A stretch of 61,534 bases of DNA from Mycobacterium sp. shizuoka-1 (GTDB taxonomy: Bacteria; Actinomycetota; Actinomycetes; Mycobacteriales; Mycobacteriaceae), in assembly GCF_002723835.1 (NCBI RefSeq), contig NZ_BEWG01000113.1:1-61534 (forward strand), written 5' to 3'. The translations under genes and the position numbers were made by a program. This document shows positions 41,254 through 50,212 of this stretch, in pieces (position 1 is the first letter of the stretch; every line of letters begins with the position of its first letter). Under the pieces are notes generated by a model. The model did no database searches. It was not told the DNA's origin and saw nothing but the letters and a program-made list of their open reading frames with translations.

Positions 41254-41277
41254 GATGCGCAGGTCGCCGCAGATTTA
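41254..41277 (+). other. Seven-codon upstream ORF before mmpL3
   Basis: ATG-CGC-AGG-TCG-CCG-CAG-ATT-TAG (peptide MRRSPQI) has its own AGGAG at 41243-41247 with a 6-nt spacing. It stops 13 nt before the mmpL3 GTG, overlapping the approach to the mmpL3 ribosome-binding site. It could tune mmpL3 translation by coupling or attenuation, or be chance. Confidence 0.35.
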
Positions 41278-41290
41278 GTTAGGAGATTAC

Positions 41291-44197
41291 GTGTTCGCCT
41301 GGTGGGGTCGAACTGTGTATCGCTACCGATACATCGTGATCGCAGTCATGGTCGCGCTGTGCGTCGGCGGCGGCATCTACGGTGCCAGCCTCGGCAAGCA
41401 CGTCACCCAGAGTGGTTTCTACGACGAGGGCAGCCAGTCGGTGGCGGCGTCGCTGCTCGCCGACGGTGCCTACGGCCGTGACACCTCCGGCCACATCATC
41501 GCCATCTACACCGCGCCGGACGGCAAGACCGTCGACGACCCGGAGTTCGGCAAGAAGATCCTGGACAACCTGGCCCAGGTCGAGCGCGACCACCCCGACG
41601 AGATCCTGCGGTCCATCGGCTACTTCAAGAGCCCGCAACTGCTGTCCAACATGGCCGACGCGGACAAGAAGCACGCCTTCATGTCGATCCAGCTCAAGGG
41701 CAACGACGACGACACGATCCTGAACAACTACAAGAAAGTCGACAAGGATTTCTTCATCCCCGGCGTCGACGTCAAGCTCGCCGGCCTGCAGCCGCTGGCC
41801 GCCGAACTGACCGGCACCATCGGCGAGGACCAGCAGCGCGCCGAAGTGGCGGCGATCCCGCTGGTGGCGGTGCTGCTGTTCTTCGTCTTCGGCGGCGTGG
41901 TCGCCGCCAGCCTGCCCGCCATCATCGGCGGCCTGTCGATCCTCGGCGCGCTGGGCATCATGCGACTGATCGCGCTGGTCACCCCGGTGCACTTCTTCGC
42001 CCAACCGGTGGTGACGCTGATCGGCCTGGGCATTGCCATCGACTACGGCCTGTTCATCGTCAGCCGCTTCCGAGAAGAGATCGCCGAGGGCTACGACACC
42101 GAGGCCGCGGTCCGCCGCACGATGATGACCTCGGGCCGCACGGTGATCTTCTCCGCGGTGATCATCGTGGCGTCCTCGCTGCCGCTGCTGCTGTTCCCGC
42201 AGGGCTTCCTGAAGTCCATCACCTACGCGATCATCGCCTCGGTCATGCTGTCGGCGATCCTGTCGGTCACCGTCCTGGCCGCGATCCTGGCGATCCTCGG
42301 CCCCAACGTCGACGCGCTCGGGGTCCGCACCCTGCTGCGGGTGCCGTTCCTGCGCAACTGGGGTTTCTCGCGGGCGATCATCGACTGGTTCGCCGAGAAG
42401 ACCCAGAAGACGAAGACCCGCGAAGAAGTCGAGAGCGGCTTCTGGGGCAAGCTCGTCAACCGCGTGATGAAGCGCCCGATCCTGTTCGCCGCCCCGATCG
42501 TGATCTTCATGGTCCTGCTGATCGTTCCGCTCGGGAAGCTGTCCCTGGGCGGCATCAGCGAGAAGTACCTGCCGCCGGACAACTCGGTGCGCACCGCCCA
42601 GGAAGAGTTCGACAAGATCTTCCCCGGGTTCCGCACCGAGCCGATCACGCTGGTGATGAAGAACACCGACGGCCAGCCGGTCACCGATCAGCAGGTCGCC
42701 GAGATCCGCAACAAGGCGATGGCGGTCAGCGGGTTCACCGATCCCGACAACAACCCCGACGCGATGTGGAAGGAACGTCCCTACCTGGACGGCGCCTCCA
42801 AGGACCCGTCGGTCCGGGTGATCCAGAACGGCCTGGTCAACCGCAACGACGCGGCCAAGAAGATCACCGAGTTGCGATCGATCACCCCACCCAAGGGGGT
42901 GACGCTGTACGTGGGCGGCACACCCGCGCTGGAGCAGGACAGTATTCACAGCCTGTTCGCGAAGCTGCCGCTGATGGTGGTGCTGCTGATCGTCACGACG
43001 ACGATCCTGATGTTCCTCGCGTTCGGCTCACTGGTGCTGCCGATCAAGGCAGCCTTGATGAGCGCGCTCACCCTGGGCTCCACCATGGGCGTGCTGACGT
43101 GGATGTTCGTCGACGGGCACGGATCCGGGCTGATGAACTACACGCCGCAGCCGTTGATGGCGCCGATGATCGGGTTGATCATCGCGGTGATCTACGGCCT
43201 GTCCACCGACTACGAGGTGTTCCTGGTATCCCGCATGGTGGAAGCCCGCGAGCGCGGCATGTCCACCACTGAGGCGATCCGCATCGGTACGGCCACCACC
43301 GGCCGGCTCATCACCGCGGCGGCCCTGGTGCTTGCCGTGGTCGCCGGGGCGTTCGTGTTCTCCGACCTGGTGATGATGAAATACCTGGCGTTCGGCCTGC
43401 TGATCGCGCTGCTGCTGGACGCCACGATCGTCCGGATGTTCCTGGTGCCGGCGATCATGAAGCTGCTCGGTGACGACTGCTGGTGGGCGCCGCGCTGGAT
43501 GAAACGGCTCCAGGTCCGCATCGGCCTCGGTGAGACGCATCTGCCCGACGAGCGCAAGCGGCCGGTCGTCCGCGACGAGGCCGTGGTGGGCGCCGGAATG
43601 TCGGCGGCCGAGGCTCGCCGGCCGGTGCACGACCCCACCCATCCCGGTGGCGAGGCGCGTCCCCGCCCGCGGGTGGTCGGCCGTGCCGAATACCGCACCC
43701 CGCCGCCCCAACAGGCTCCCTCGGCGGCCGGCACCGCTCGGATGCCCGAGCCCGAACCCGCGGGTTCCGCCGAGCTCACCGACGCTCCCACCACCCGGTT
43801 CTCGGTGGCCAAGAACGCCGTCAAGAACGCGGTGAACAGCGCCGCGGCCGCCGCCAAGACCACCCGTCCGCAGGCACCGCCGGCACCCGACCGCGAGATC
43901 GAGTCCTGGCTGGGCGAACTGCGCGGCAAGCCGGCGCCCGCCCCGGCCCAGCCGGCGGCACCCGAGGACGCCACCACCGCCATCCCCGGCCAGGGCGAAC
44001 CCGACGAGGTGTCACCGGCGATCAGCGCCGAGGAAACCCGCGCGATCCCGGTCAGTCGGCCCGACCAGGGCGACTCCGAGGTGGCGACCGAGAAGCTGAA
44101 CTCGCGGGGCAAGAAAGAGGGCGACGAGCAGCGCCGGCGCGGCACCGGTGGCGGTGTCAGCGCCCAGGATCTGCTTCGCCGCGAGGGTCGTCTGTAA
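41291..44197 (+). CDS. mmpL3: Trehalose monomycolate exporter MmpL3
   Basis: A 968-residue RND-family inner-membrane transporter that exports trehalose monomycolate for the outer membrane, essential in mycobacteria and the target of SQ109-type inhibitors. The proton-relay pairs are Asp251-Tyr252 (GIAIDYGLF) and Asp640-Tyr641 (GLSTDYEVF). Helix 1 and a porter domain of about 130 residues precede helices 2-6, a second porter domain follows near residues 415-545, then helices 7-12. A Pro/Glu-rich cytoplasmic tail of about 220 residues follows. The GTG start has AGGAG 8 nt upstream. It follows trmB and the NYN gene. Confidence 0.98.
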   Translation: MFAWWGRTVYRYRYIVIAVMVALCVGGGIYGASLGKHVTQSGFYDEGSQSVAASLLADGAYGRDTSGHIIAIYTAPDGKTVDDPEFGKKILDNLAQVERDHPDEILRSIGYFKSPQLLSNMADADKKHAFMSIQLKGNDDDTILNNYKKVDKDFFIPGVDVKLAGLQPLAAELTGTIGEDQQRAEVAAIPLVAVLLFFVFGGVVAASLPAIIGGLSILGALGIMRLIALVTPVHFFAQPVVTLIGLGIAIDYGLFIVSRFREEIAEGYDTEAAVRRTMMTSGRTVIFSAVIIVASSLPLLLFPQGFLKSITYAIIASVMLSAILSVTVLAAILAILGPNVDALGVRTLLRVPFLRNWGFSRAIIDWFAEKTQKTKTREEVESGFWGKLVNRVMKRPILFAAPIVIFMVLLIVPLGKLSLGGISEKYLPPDNSVRTAQEEFDKIFPGFRTEPITLVMKNTDGQPVTDQQVAEIRNKAMAVSGFTDPDNNPDAMWKERPYLDGASKDPSVRVIQNGLVNRNDAAKKITELRSITPPKGVTLYVGGTPALEQDSIHSLFAKLPLMVVLLIVTTTILMFLAFGSLVLPIKAALMSALTLGSTMGVLTWMFVDGHGSGLMNYTPQPLMAPMIGLIIAVIYGLSTDYEVFLVSRMVEARERGMSTTEAIRIGTATTGRLITAAALVLAVVAGAFVFSDLVMMKYLAFGLLIALLLDATIVRMFLVPAIMKLLGDDCWWAPRWMKRLQVRIGLGETHLPDERKRPVVRDEAVVGAGMSAAEARRPVHDPTHPGGEARPRPRVVGRAEYRTPPPQQAPSAAGTARMPEPEPAGSAELTDAPTTRFSVAKNAVKNAVNSAAAAAKTTRPQAPPAPDREIESWLGELRGKPAPAPAQPAAPEDATTAIPGQGEPDEVSPAISAEETRAIPVSRPDQGDSEVATEKLNSRGKKEGDEQRRRGTGGGVSAQDLLRREGRL

Positions 44198-44212
44198 TCG
44201 AGTCAGAACTGA

Positions 44213-44240
44213 GAGCGAAGATCCGGCCAGGTTTTCGCTC
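44213..44240. terminator. Bidirectional terminator-like hairpin after mmpL3
   Basis: GAGCGAA (44213-44219) and TTCGCTC (44234-44240) form a perfect 7-bp stem around a 14-nt loop. It lies between the mmpL3 stop and the convergent AI-2E-type transporter stop (44264). There is no long T-tract, as is usual for mycobacterial terminators. The location between convergent genes supports the call. Confidence 0.55.
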
Positions 44241-44263
44241 CCGCTTCTGGATCGACGCGCGGA

Positions 44264-45418
44264 CTAGTCGCGCTCGCGTTTCGGGGGGACCACGTCAGGT
44301 TCGGCGTTCATCACGATGCCGTCGTCGTTCTCTTCGAGCTCGGCAGCCTCTTCGGCCGGATCGTCGGCCAACAGCACCCGGATCGCGCTGTTGAGGAACG
44401 CCACCAGCGGCACCGCCAGCAGGGCCCCGACGATCCCGGCCAGCACGGCACCGGTGGAGATGGCCAGCACGATCGCCAGCGGATGGATCGACACCGCGCG
44501 ACCCATCACCAGCGGCTGCAGGATGTGGGCCTCGAGCTGCTGCACCGCGATGATCAGGCCGAGGGTGATCAGGGCGTAGACCACACCCTTGGCCAGCAAC
44601 GCCACCACGACCGCCAGGAAGCCACTGACCACGGCGCCGACCAGCGGGATGAAGGCGCCGAGGAACACCAGCGATGCCAGCGGCAGCGCCAGCGGGATGC
44701 CCATGATCGCCAGACCGGTGCCGATCCCGACCGCGTCGACCAACGCCACCAGGAAGGTGGCCCGCACGTAGCCGATCAGCGAGCCGAACCCGGCACGCCC
44801 GGCGTCGCGCACCCGATCCCGGTTCTCCGCCGGGATGAGCTTGGTGACGAACGCGTAGATGTTGCGCCCGCCGTGCAGCAAGAAGATCAGGGTGAACAAC
44901 ACCAGCAGCGCGCCGGTGATGATCTCGGTGAGCGTGGCCGCCGTCGACAACGCACCGGTGGTCAGCTTCTCCTGGTTGTCGCGCAACGCCTTGATCGCGG
45001 TGTTGCCGGCGTTGTCGATCTGTTCGCGGCTCAGGTGTGCGGGCCCCTCGATCAGCCAGCCGCGCAGGTTGTCGATGCTGTGAGTGACCTGCTCGACCAG
45101 CCCGGGCAGGCCCGAAACGAATTGGCTGACAACGAAAGTCAGGATCCCACCGAAGACGCCGAAGCCGGCGAGCAATACCAGGGCCACCGCGCCGCCGCGT
45201 GGCGCCCCGCGGCGGTCCAGCCAGTCGACGGCCGGCAGCAGCAGCGCGGCCAGCATGGTCGCCAGGGCGACCGGCACCACGATGACCTCCAGGCGGCGCA
45301 CCACCCACAGCAGCGCCACGATCGCCGCCGTGATGACCAGCAGCCGCCACGACCACGCTGCGGCTTTGCGGACGAGAGGACCGACGGATTCGTCGTCCGA
45401 GACACGGGTCGCCGGCAT
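44264..45418 (-). CDS. AI-2E/PerM-family membrane transporter (Rv0205-like)
   Basis: A 384-residue polytopic protein of the AI-2E exporter (PerM/YdiK) family. Two N-terminal helices (WRLLVITAAIVALLWVVRRL; VVPVALATMLAALLLPAVDWL) are followed by a periplasmic helical section with FVSGLPGLVEQVTHSIDNL. The conserved C-terminal block has SLVFLGAFIPLVGAVVSGFLAVVVAL, LEAHILQPLVMGRAVSIHPLAIV and GALLAVPLVAFLNSAIRVL. The tail is acidic. ATG 45418 was chosen because the longer frame is implausible. It is convergent with mmpL3 and matches Rv0205 in place and strand. The substrate is unknown. Confidence 0.9.
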   Translation of the reverse strand: MPATRVSDDESVGPLVRKAAAWSWRLLVITAAIVALLWVVRRLEVIVVPVALATMLAALLLPAVDWLDRRGAPRGGAVALVLLAGFGVFGGILTFVVSQFVSGLPGLVEQVTHSIDNLRGWLIEGPAHLSREQIDNAGNTAIKALRDNQEKLTTGALSTAATLTEIITGALLVLFTLIFLLHGGRNIYAFVTKLIPAENRDRVRDAGRAGFGSLIGYVRATFLVALVDAVGIGTGLAIMGIPLALPLASLVFLGAFIPLVGAVVSGFLAVVVALLAKGVVYALITLGLIIAVQQLEAHILQPLVMGRAVSIHPLAIVLAISTGAVLAGIVGALLAVPLVAFLNSAIRVLLADDPAEEAAELEENDDGIVMNAEPDVVPPKRERD

Positions 45419-45486
45419 GCGGCCAAGCGTAACCGGCACACCCGGACATCCCGTGCCGAACACCGTGAACGCCGGGCTACCCGAGT

Positions 45487-45492
45487 TACCCT
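45487..45492 (+). promoter_or_regulatory. -10 element for a leaderless Rv0204c-like transcript
   Basis: TACCCT (TANNNT) is followed by seven bases and the GTG at 45500, placing the transcription start at or beside the start codon. No ribosome-binding site lies between. This also supports the GTG as the translation start rather than a much longer upstream frame. Confidence 0.5.
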
Positions 45493-45499
45493 GAACTGC

Positions 45500-46678
45500 G
45501 TGTCCTACGACGCGCCGGTCGACCACGCCCGCGCGGAACACAACCCCCCGGCGCGCGGGAAGTACTGGTGGGTCCGCTGGGCGCTGCTCGCCGTCGCGCT
45601 GATCGTGCTGGCCGTGGAGGCCACCCTGGTCTGGGACCAGCTCGCCAAAGCCTGGAAGAGCCTGATCTCGGCCGATGTGTGGTGGGTGCTGGCGGCCATC
45701 GTGGCCGCGACGGCCTCGATGCACAGCTTCGCGCAGATCCAGCGGACCCTGCTGCGGTCGGCGGGGGTCGTCGTCGCGCAGTGGCGCTCCGAAGCCGCCT
45801 TCTACGCCGGCAACGCGCTGAGCACCACGATGCCCGGCGGTCCGGTGCTCTCGGCCACCTTCGTCTACCGCCAGCAGCGGCTGTGGGGCGCCTCCCCGGT
45901 GGTCGCATCCTGGCAGCTGGTGATGTCGGGCGCGTTGCAGATCGTCGGCCTCGCACTGCTGGGCCTCGGCGGCGCATTCCTGTTGGGCGCCAAGAACAAT
46001 CCGTTCTCGTTGCTGTTCACCCTCGGCGGGTTCATCGCGCTGCTGCTGCTCGCCCAGGCGGTGGCCACCCGCCCCGAACTGATCGACGGTATCGGCGTCA
46101 AGGTGTTGGGCTGGGTCAACTCCGCGCGCGGCAAGCCGGCCGACACCGGCCTGCACAAGTGGCGCGAGACGCTGACCCAGCTGGAGTCGGTCAGCTTGAG
46201 CCGCCGCGAACTCGGAGTCGCGTTCGGCTGGTCGTTCTTCAACTGGGTCGCCGATGTGGCCTGCCTGGCATTCGCCGCCTATGCCGCCGGCGGGCATCCG
46301 TCGCTGGCCGGTCTGACCGTTGCCTATGCGGCTGCGCGCGCGGTCGGCTCGATCCCGTTGATGCCGGGCGGGCTGCTGGTGGTGGAGGCCGTACTGGTTC
46401 CCGGCCTGGTGTCCAGTGGGATGGCGTTACCCGCCGCCATCTCCGCGATGCTGATCTACCGCCTGGTGAGCTGGATCTTCATCTCGGCGATCGGCTGGGT
46501 GGTGTTCTTCTTCATGTTCCGCACCGAAGGCCAGCTCGACCCCGACGCCGTGCTCGAGGAACTCGCCGGTGCCGATCCGGCCGACGACGCGGTGCCCGCC
46601 GGTGATCCCGCCGAAACCGCACTGCAGGGCCCGGTGCCACCGCCGGGCCCCGGCTCCGAGGACGACGTGCGTCAGTGA
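45500..46678 (+). CDS. UPF0104/LPG-synthase-type membrane protein (Rv0204c-like)
   Basis: A 392-residue polytopic protein of the lysylphosphatidylglycerol-synthetase transmembrane-region type (UPF0104). Typical segments are WRSEAAFYAGNALSTTMPGGPVLSATFVYRQ near residues 93-123 and AARAVGSIPLMPGGLLVVEAVLVPGLVSSGM near 280-310. The latter repeats the PGG motif found in these flippase-like proteins. About eight helices end at IGWVVFFFMFR, followed by an acidic Pro-rich tail. There is no aminoacyl-transfer domain. It is divergent from the AI-2E-type gene. A lipid-translocation role is possible but unproven. Confidence 0.87.
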   Translation: MSYDAPVDHARAEHNPPARGKYWWVRWALLAVALIVLAVEATLVWDQLAKAWKSLISADVWWVLAAIVAATASMHSFAQIQRTLLRSAGVVVAQWRSEAAFYAGNALSTTMPGGPVLSATFVYRQQRLWGASPVVASWQLVMSGALQIVGLALLGLGGAFLLGAKNNPFSLLFTLGGFIALLLLAQAVATRPELIDGIGVKVLGWVNSARGKPADTGLHKWRETLTQLESVSLSRRELGVAFGWSFFNWVADVACLAFAAYAAGGHPSLAGLTVAYAAARAVGSIPLMPGGLLVVEAVLVPGLVSSGMALPAAISAMLIYRLVSWIFISAIGWVVFFFMFRTEGQLDPDAVLEELAGADPADDAVPAGDPAETALQGPVPPPGPGSEDDVRQ

Positions 46679-46708
46679 CGCACCGGGGCGGCGTGCTTAG
46701 ATCCGTGC

Positions 46709-47083
46709 ATGGCAGCACGTAGCGACACCCGTCCCGCGGTGGCGGCGCTGGCCGGCGACATCGTCTGTGTCGTGGTGTTCTGCGCGCTCGGGCGCCGCAG
46801 CCACGCCGAGGGACTGACGCTGGCCGGCATCGCCGAAACGGCGTGGCCGTTCCTGTCCGGCACGCTGATCGGCTGGCTGATCGCCCGCGGCTGGCGGGCG
46901 CCCACAGCCGTCGCACCCACCGGCCTGATCGTCTGGGTGGCCACCGTCGCGGTCGGAATGATGTTGCGTAAGGCCAGTTCTCAGGGCCTCGCGGTCAGCT
47001 TCATCGTCGTCGCATCGGTGGTGACCGCAGTGCTGTTGCTGGGCTGGCGTGCCGTCGCCGCGCTGCTGCGCAGGCGCGGCTAG
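46709..47083 (+). CDS. DUF3054-family small membrane protein
   Basis: A 124-residue protein with four predicted helices (AALAGDIVCVVVFCALG; TAWPFLSGTLIGWLIARGW; TGLIVWVATVAVGMMLRK; FIVVASVVTAVLLLGWRAV). This matches DUF3054, a small actinobacterial membrane family of unknown role. TTAGAT ends 6 nt before the ATG and may be a -10. It follows the UPF0104 gene by 30 bp and overlaps the convergent histidine-kinase stop by 4 bp. Confidence 0.85.
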   Translation: MAARSDTRPAVAALAGDIVCVVVFCALGRRSHAEGLTLAGIAETAWPFLSGTLIGWLIARGWRAPTAVAPTGLIVWVATVAVGMMLRKASSQGLAVSFIVVASVVTAVLLLGWRAVAALLRRRG

Positions 47084-48405
47084 ACCTGACCGGCTGCGGT
47101 GGCGGGCTCGGTGGAGGCCACCACCGTCAGGACGGCGCGCAACCCGCCCAGCGGCCCGTCGGACAGTTCGATGCCGCCCCCGTGGAGGGCGGCCTGCTGG
47201 GCCACCAGCGCCAACCCCAGACCTGATCCGCCTGCGGTGGCCGTGCTGCCACGGGCGAAGCGCCCCAACACCTTTCGATGTTCCTCGGCAGGCAGGCCGC
47301 GGCCGTTGTCGTCGACGGTGATCGCCAGCAGCGAGTCCATCCGACGGGCCCGCAACACGATGCGGGTGGCCTCGCCGTGGGTGACCGCGTTGCGCACCAG
47401 GTTGTCCACCGCGAGCCGCAGACCGGCCGGCCAGCCCCACACCGCGCCTGCCTCGTCGGCCTCCACGATGATCTCGACCGCGCCGGAGCGGACGTTTTCG
47501 CGTGCCACCCGGTCCAGCATCTCGGCGACGTCGATCAGCTCCCGGTCCTCGGCGCGGGCCAACTGCCCCGAGGCCAACTGGCCGAGCGCGGTGATGATCG
47601 CCTCGACCCGGCGCTGGGCGCGGGACAGGTCGCCCACCACCTCGGCGCGCTCCTCGGGCGGTAGGTCGTGGATGCGCAGTGTGTCCAGGTCGGCACGCAT
47701 CGCGGTGAGCGGGGTGCGCAGTTCGTGGGCGGCGTTTGCCGCGAAATCTTGGGCCGCCTGAAGCGAATTCGTGGTCGCCGCCTGCGCGTCGGCGAGCCGG
47801 TGCAGCATCGCGACCATCGCCTCGGACAGATCTTCGGCTTCCCTGGCGCCGTGCACCGGATCCAACCGGTCGCGTCCCGTGCCCAGCCGCCGGGTCTGCT
47901 CGGTCAGGCGCAGCAACGGGCGGATCGCCGGCCCGGCCAGGATCCAGCCCAGGGCCGCCGCAATCATCACCGCCAGGCAGACGATGAACACGTAGAGGGG
48001 GATGCGCGCCCGACTCAACAGGATGCTGTCGGCGCGGATGCCGATTGAGACCAGGATGCCGCCGGACTGCTCGACCGGCACCGTCCGCACCCGGTAGTCG
48101 ACGCTGTTGACGGTGACCGTCGCCGTCCCCGGCGGCAGCGGCGGCAACTGGAAGCCCCGCTGGAAGACCACCTGGCCGGTGGAGCGCGACCGTCCGGTGG
48201 TCAGCACCCGGCTGGGATCGCGCAGTTGTTCGGGGAACATGCTGGCGTCGACGATCGAGTCGAGCCGCCGATCCAGCTGCGCATTGTCGTTGTTGGCCAA
48301 CACAGTCCACGTCAGCAGCGCCAGCAGGGCGACCACCACGGCGGCGGCCAGCGCGGCGGCCAGGGCCACCCGGACCCGCAGGGAGAGGCTCCGGCCCGAT
48401 GTCAC
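47080..48405 (-). CDS. Sensor histidine kinase (PrrB-like)
   Basis: A 441-residue membrane kinase. It has helix 1 (about residues 12-36), an extracytoplasmic sensor of about 95 residues, helix 2 (about 136-158) and a HAMP linker. The phospho-accepting His227 is in AAHELRTPLTAM. The N box is DNLVRNAVTHG, followed by DDNGRGLP and GGSGLGLALV. The GTG at 48405 lies 7 bp after the response-regulator stop. It resembles PrrB of M. tuberculosis (Rv0902c). Co-orientation with two haemophore-like genes suggests sensing of an envelope or haem-related signal, but this is inference. Confidence 0.93.
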   Translation of the reverse strand: MTSGRSLSLRVRVALAAALAAAVVVALLALLTWTVLANNDNAQLDRRLDSIVDASMFPEQLRDPSRVLTTGRSRSTGQVVFQRGFQLPPLPPGTATVTVNSVDYRVRTVPVEQSGGILVSIGIRADSILLSRARIPLYVFIVCLAVMIAAALGWILAGPAIRPLLRLTEQTRRLGTGRDRLDPVHGAREAEDLSEAMVAMLHRLADAQAATTNSLQAAQDFAANAAHELRTPLTAMRADLDTLRIHDLPPEERAEVVGDLSRAQRRVEAIITALGQLASGQLARAEDRELIDVAEMLDRVARENVRSGAVEIIVEADEAGAVWGWPAGLRLAVDNLVRNAVTHGEATRIVLRARRMDSLLAITVDDNGRGLPAEEHRKVLGRFARGSTATAGGSGLGLALVAQQAALHGGGIELSDGPLGGLRAVLTVVASTEPATAAGQV

Positions 48406-48412
48406 GACCGAC

Positions 48413-49132
48413 TCACGGCTCCGACCGGAGCACGTACCCGATTCCGCGCACGGTGTGGATCACGCGCGGCACGCCCTCGCGTTCCAGTTTTCGGCGCAGA
48501 TAGCTGACGAACACGTCGGCGACGTTGGTGTCGACGTCGAAGTCGTAACCCCACACCAATTCGAGCAGCCGCTGCCGGGACAGCACCACACCGGAGTTCT
48601 CGGCCAGCACGGCCAGCAGGTCGAACTCGCGTTTGGTCAGCTCCACGCGGTCGCCGTTGACAAACACCAGCCGGCGGGCGGTGTCGATGGTGAGCGGCCC
48701 GATGGTGACGGCGTCGGAGCCCTCGTGGGAGTTGACCGCCCGCCGCAGCAGCGCGTGCAGCCGAGCGACCAGCTCACCCAGATCGAACGGCTTGGTCAGA
48801 TAGTCGTCGGCGCCGGCTTCCAGGCCGGCGATCCGGTCGTTGACGGTGTCCCGCGCCGAGAGCACGCAGATCGGGATGTCGTTGCCCAGCGCGCGCAGTG
48901 CGGTCACCACCGCCACGCCGTCGAGCTCGGGCATCTGGACATCGAGCACCAACGCGTCGTGGTTCTCGTTGGCCAGTAGCCGCAACGCCTCCTTGCCGGT
49001 CGCCGCGACCCGGACGTCGAACCCCGAATGCCGCAAACCGCGTGCGACCGAGGTCCGGACATCCGGGTCGTCGTCGACCATCAGGACGGTGCGGCCGGCG
49101 CCCTCCTGCGCGGGCTGCTGTCCTACCCGCAC
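48413..49132 (-). CDS. OmpR-family response regulator (PrrA-like)
   Basis: About 239 residues. The receiver domain has LMVDDDPDVR (acidic pocket), phospho-acceptor Asp64 in LVLDVQMPELDG and DDYLTKPFDLGELVARL with the conserved Lys. The OmpR winged helix ends VFVSYLRRKLEREGVPRVIHTVRGIGYVLR. It closely resembles PrrA (Rv0903c). GTG 49132 is 7 bp past the haemophore stop. A second GTG at 49165 would overlap that gene by 26 bp and is less likely. The kinase follows, so haemophore, regulator and kinase appear to be one transcript. Confidence 0.93.
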   Translation of the reverse strand: MRVGQQPAQEGAGRTVLMVDDDPDVRTSVARGLRHSGFDVRVAATGKEALRLLANENHDALVLDVQMPELDGVAVVTALRALGNDIPICVLSARDTVNDRIAGLEAGADDYLTKPFDLGELVARLHALLRRAVNSHEGSDAVTIGPLTIDTARRLVFVNGDRVELTKREFDLLAVLAENSGVVLSRQRLLELVWGYDFDVDTNVADVFVSYLRRKLEREGVPRVIHTVRGIGYVLRSEP

Positions 49133-49139
49133 CTGCGAA

Positions 49140-49508
49140 CTAGGAGACAGGAACGTCAGGGGCACTGCCGCAACGGTTCTTCAGGTCGACCAGCGGCTGG
49201 CGGATGCCCTGCAGGTCGGCCTTCACCGAGGGGTTGTAGTCCAGGTACTGCTTCACCTCGGACCGGATGGTGTCGCGCGGCGCACCCTCCAGACCGGTGA
49301 AGAACGCGTTGACGTCCGGATGCGTGAACAGGTACGCCGACGTCGCGGCGGACACACCCGCGGCGACACCAGCCAGGTCGGCGGCGGTGCAGTTCGGCGG
49401 CGGGTCGGCCAGCGCGGACGGGGCGCCAACCAGGATCGCGCCAGCGACAGCGCCCGTGCCGATCACACCGGCCACTGCGCGACGGGCCAGACGGGCATTA
49501 ACCAACAT
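49140..49508 (-). CDS. Secreted haemophore-like haem-binding protein (Rv0203-like)
   Basis: A 122-residue exported protein. The signal peptide ends near ALVGAPSALA-DPP (about residue 35). The mature part has two Cys (NCTAADL and KNRCGS) and the helical pattern SAYLFTHPDVNAFFTGL...VKQYLDYNPSVKADLQGIRQPL of the MTB haemophore family. Rv0203 binds haem and delivers it to MmpL3/MmpL11 in M. tuberculosis. AAGGAG precedes the ATG with an 8-nt gap. A related gene lies upstream and the two-component system lies downstream. A small dyad CAGTA-N5-TACTG is at 49543-49557 in its 167-bp leader. Confidence 0.88.
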   Translation of the reverse strand: MLVNARLARRAVAGVIGTGAVAGAILVGAPSALADPPPNCTAADLAGVAAGVSAATSAYLFTHPDVNAFFTGLEGAPRDTIRSEVKQYLDYNPSVKADLQGIRQPLVDLKNRCGSAPDVPVS

Positions 49509-49675
49509 GCTCGGACTCCTTAAGCGTAGGGAGAAGCGATGCCAGTAACCGCTACTGACAGGGAAAGCTAAGCAGAATTGCCGCGGACTTTCGCGCCTTG
49601 AGCTTAACCAATCGTGAGAATGTTCCGACGCAGCTGGTCAGAGCCCCGCGCCCGGGCCATTCGGCGACGCAGCGG

Positions 49676-50212
49676 TCACCGCGTGATGACCGCGACCGGG
49701 CCGGGTGCGGGCCCGCTGCCCAGCGGAACCTGGCTGCCGGCAACCTGTTGTGCGGCGCTCGCCCCGGCCAGCGCGCCCGGGTTCGTTCCAGCCAAACCAC
49801 CGGACTGGGCCGACTGCAACAGTCCGAGCAGCTGCGGCAGGCTCACCGGCAGCGAGCACTGCGTGGACACACTCGTCAGCGGCTGCTGGATGGTCTGCAG
49901 GTCCTTGGCGGCCGCGGGATTGGCGTCGAAGTAGGTCTTCAGCGCCACCAGTGTCTGCGGACCGGCCTGCTGCTGGGAAATCGTCGTCAGCGCCTGGTTG
50001 GTCTGCGGGTGGGTGTCCAGGTAGGTCCCGGTGTTGGTGGCGACGGTGCCGATGGTCTTGGCGATCTGGCTGGCCGCGCAGGGGTCGGGGGCGGCGGTCG
50101 CCGCCGACGACGACAGCGCGAGCGCCGCCGCGCCCCCGGCCGCCGTGGCGGCCAGCACGGCGCACAGCCCGCGGCGGACGACCGCGATCGTCGAGTGGGT
50201 GGAGGCGAGCAT
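49676..50212 (-). CDS. Secreted haemophore-like haem-binding protein, longer paralogue
   Basis: A 178-residue exported protein. The signal peptide (VRRGLCAVLAATAAGGAAALALSSSAATA-APD) ends near residue 41. The haemophore-type domain has two Cys (DPCAAS, TQCSLP) and the repeating pattern TYLDTHPQTNQALTTISQ...LKTYFDANPAAAKDLQTIQQPL, the same as in the 122-residue neighbour. A Gly/Pro-rich C-terminal extension of about 60 residues is unique to this copy. GAGGAG precedes the ATG. It is divergent from mmpL11 across a 263-bp gap. Two haemophore-like genes here contrast with the single Rv0203. Confidence 0.86.
   Translation of the reverse strand: MLASTHSTIAVVRRGLCAVLAATAAGGAAALALSSSAATAAPDPCAASQIAKTIGTVATNTGTYLDTHPQTNQALTTISQQQAGPQTLVALKTYFDANPAAAKDLQTIQQPLTSVSTQCSLPVSLPQLLGLLQSAQSGGLAGTNPGALAGASAAQQVAGSQVPLGSGPAPGPVAVITR

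Noticed and set aside
44483..45499. 731-residue version of the Rv0204c-like protein
   Set aside because: The extension is antisense to the AI-2E-type transporter and is Gln/Arg/Asp-rich shadow sequence.
49133..49165. Response-regulator start at GTG 49165
   Set aside because: It would overlap the haemophore gene by 26 bp; GTG 49132 gives a PrrA-like length.
49543..49557. CAGTA-N5-TACTG in the haemophore leader as an operator
   Set aside because: Arms of five bases are too short to call alone; mentioned only in the gene entry.
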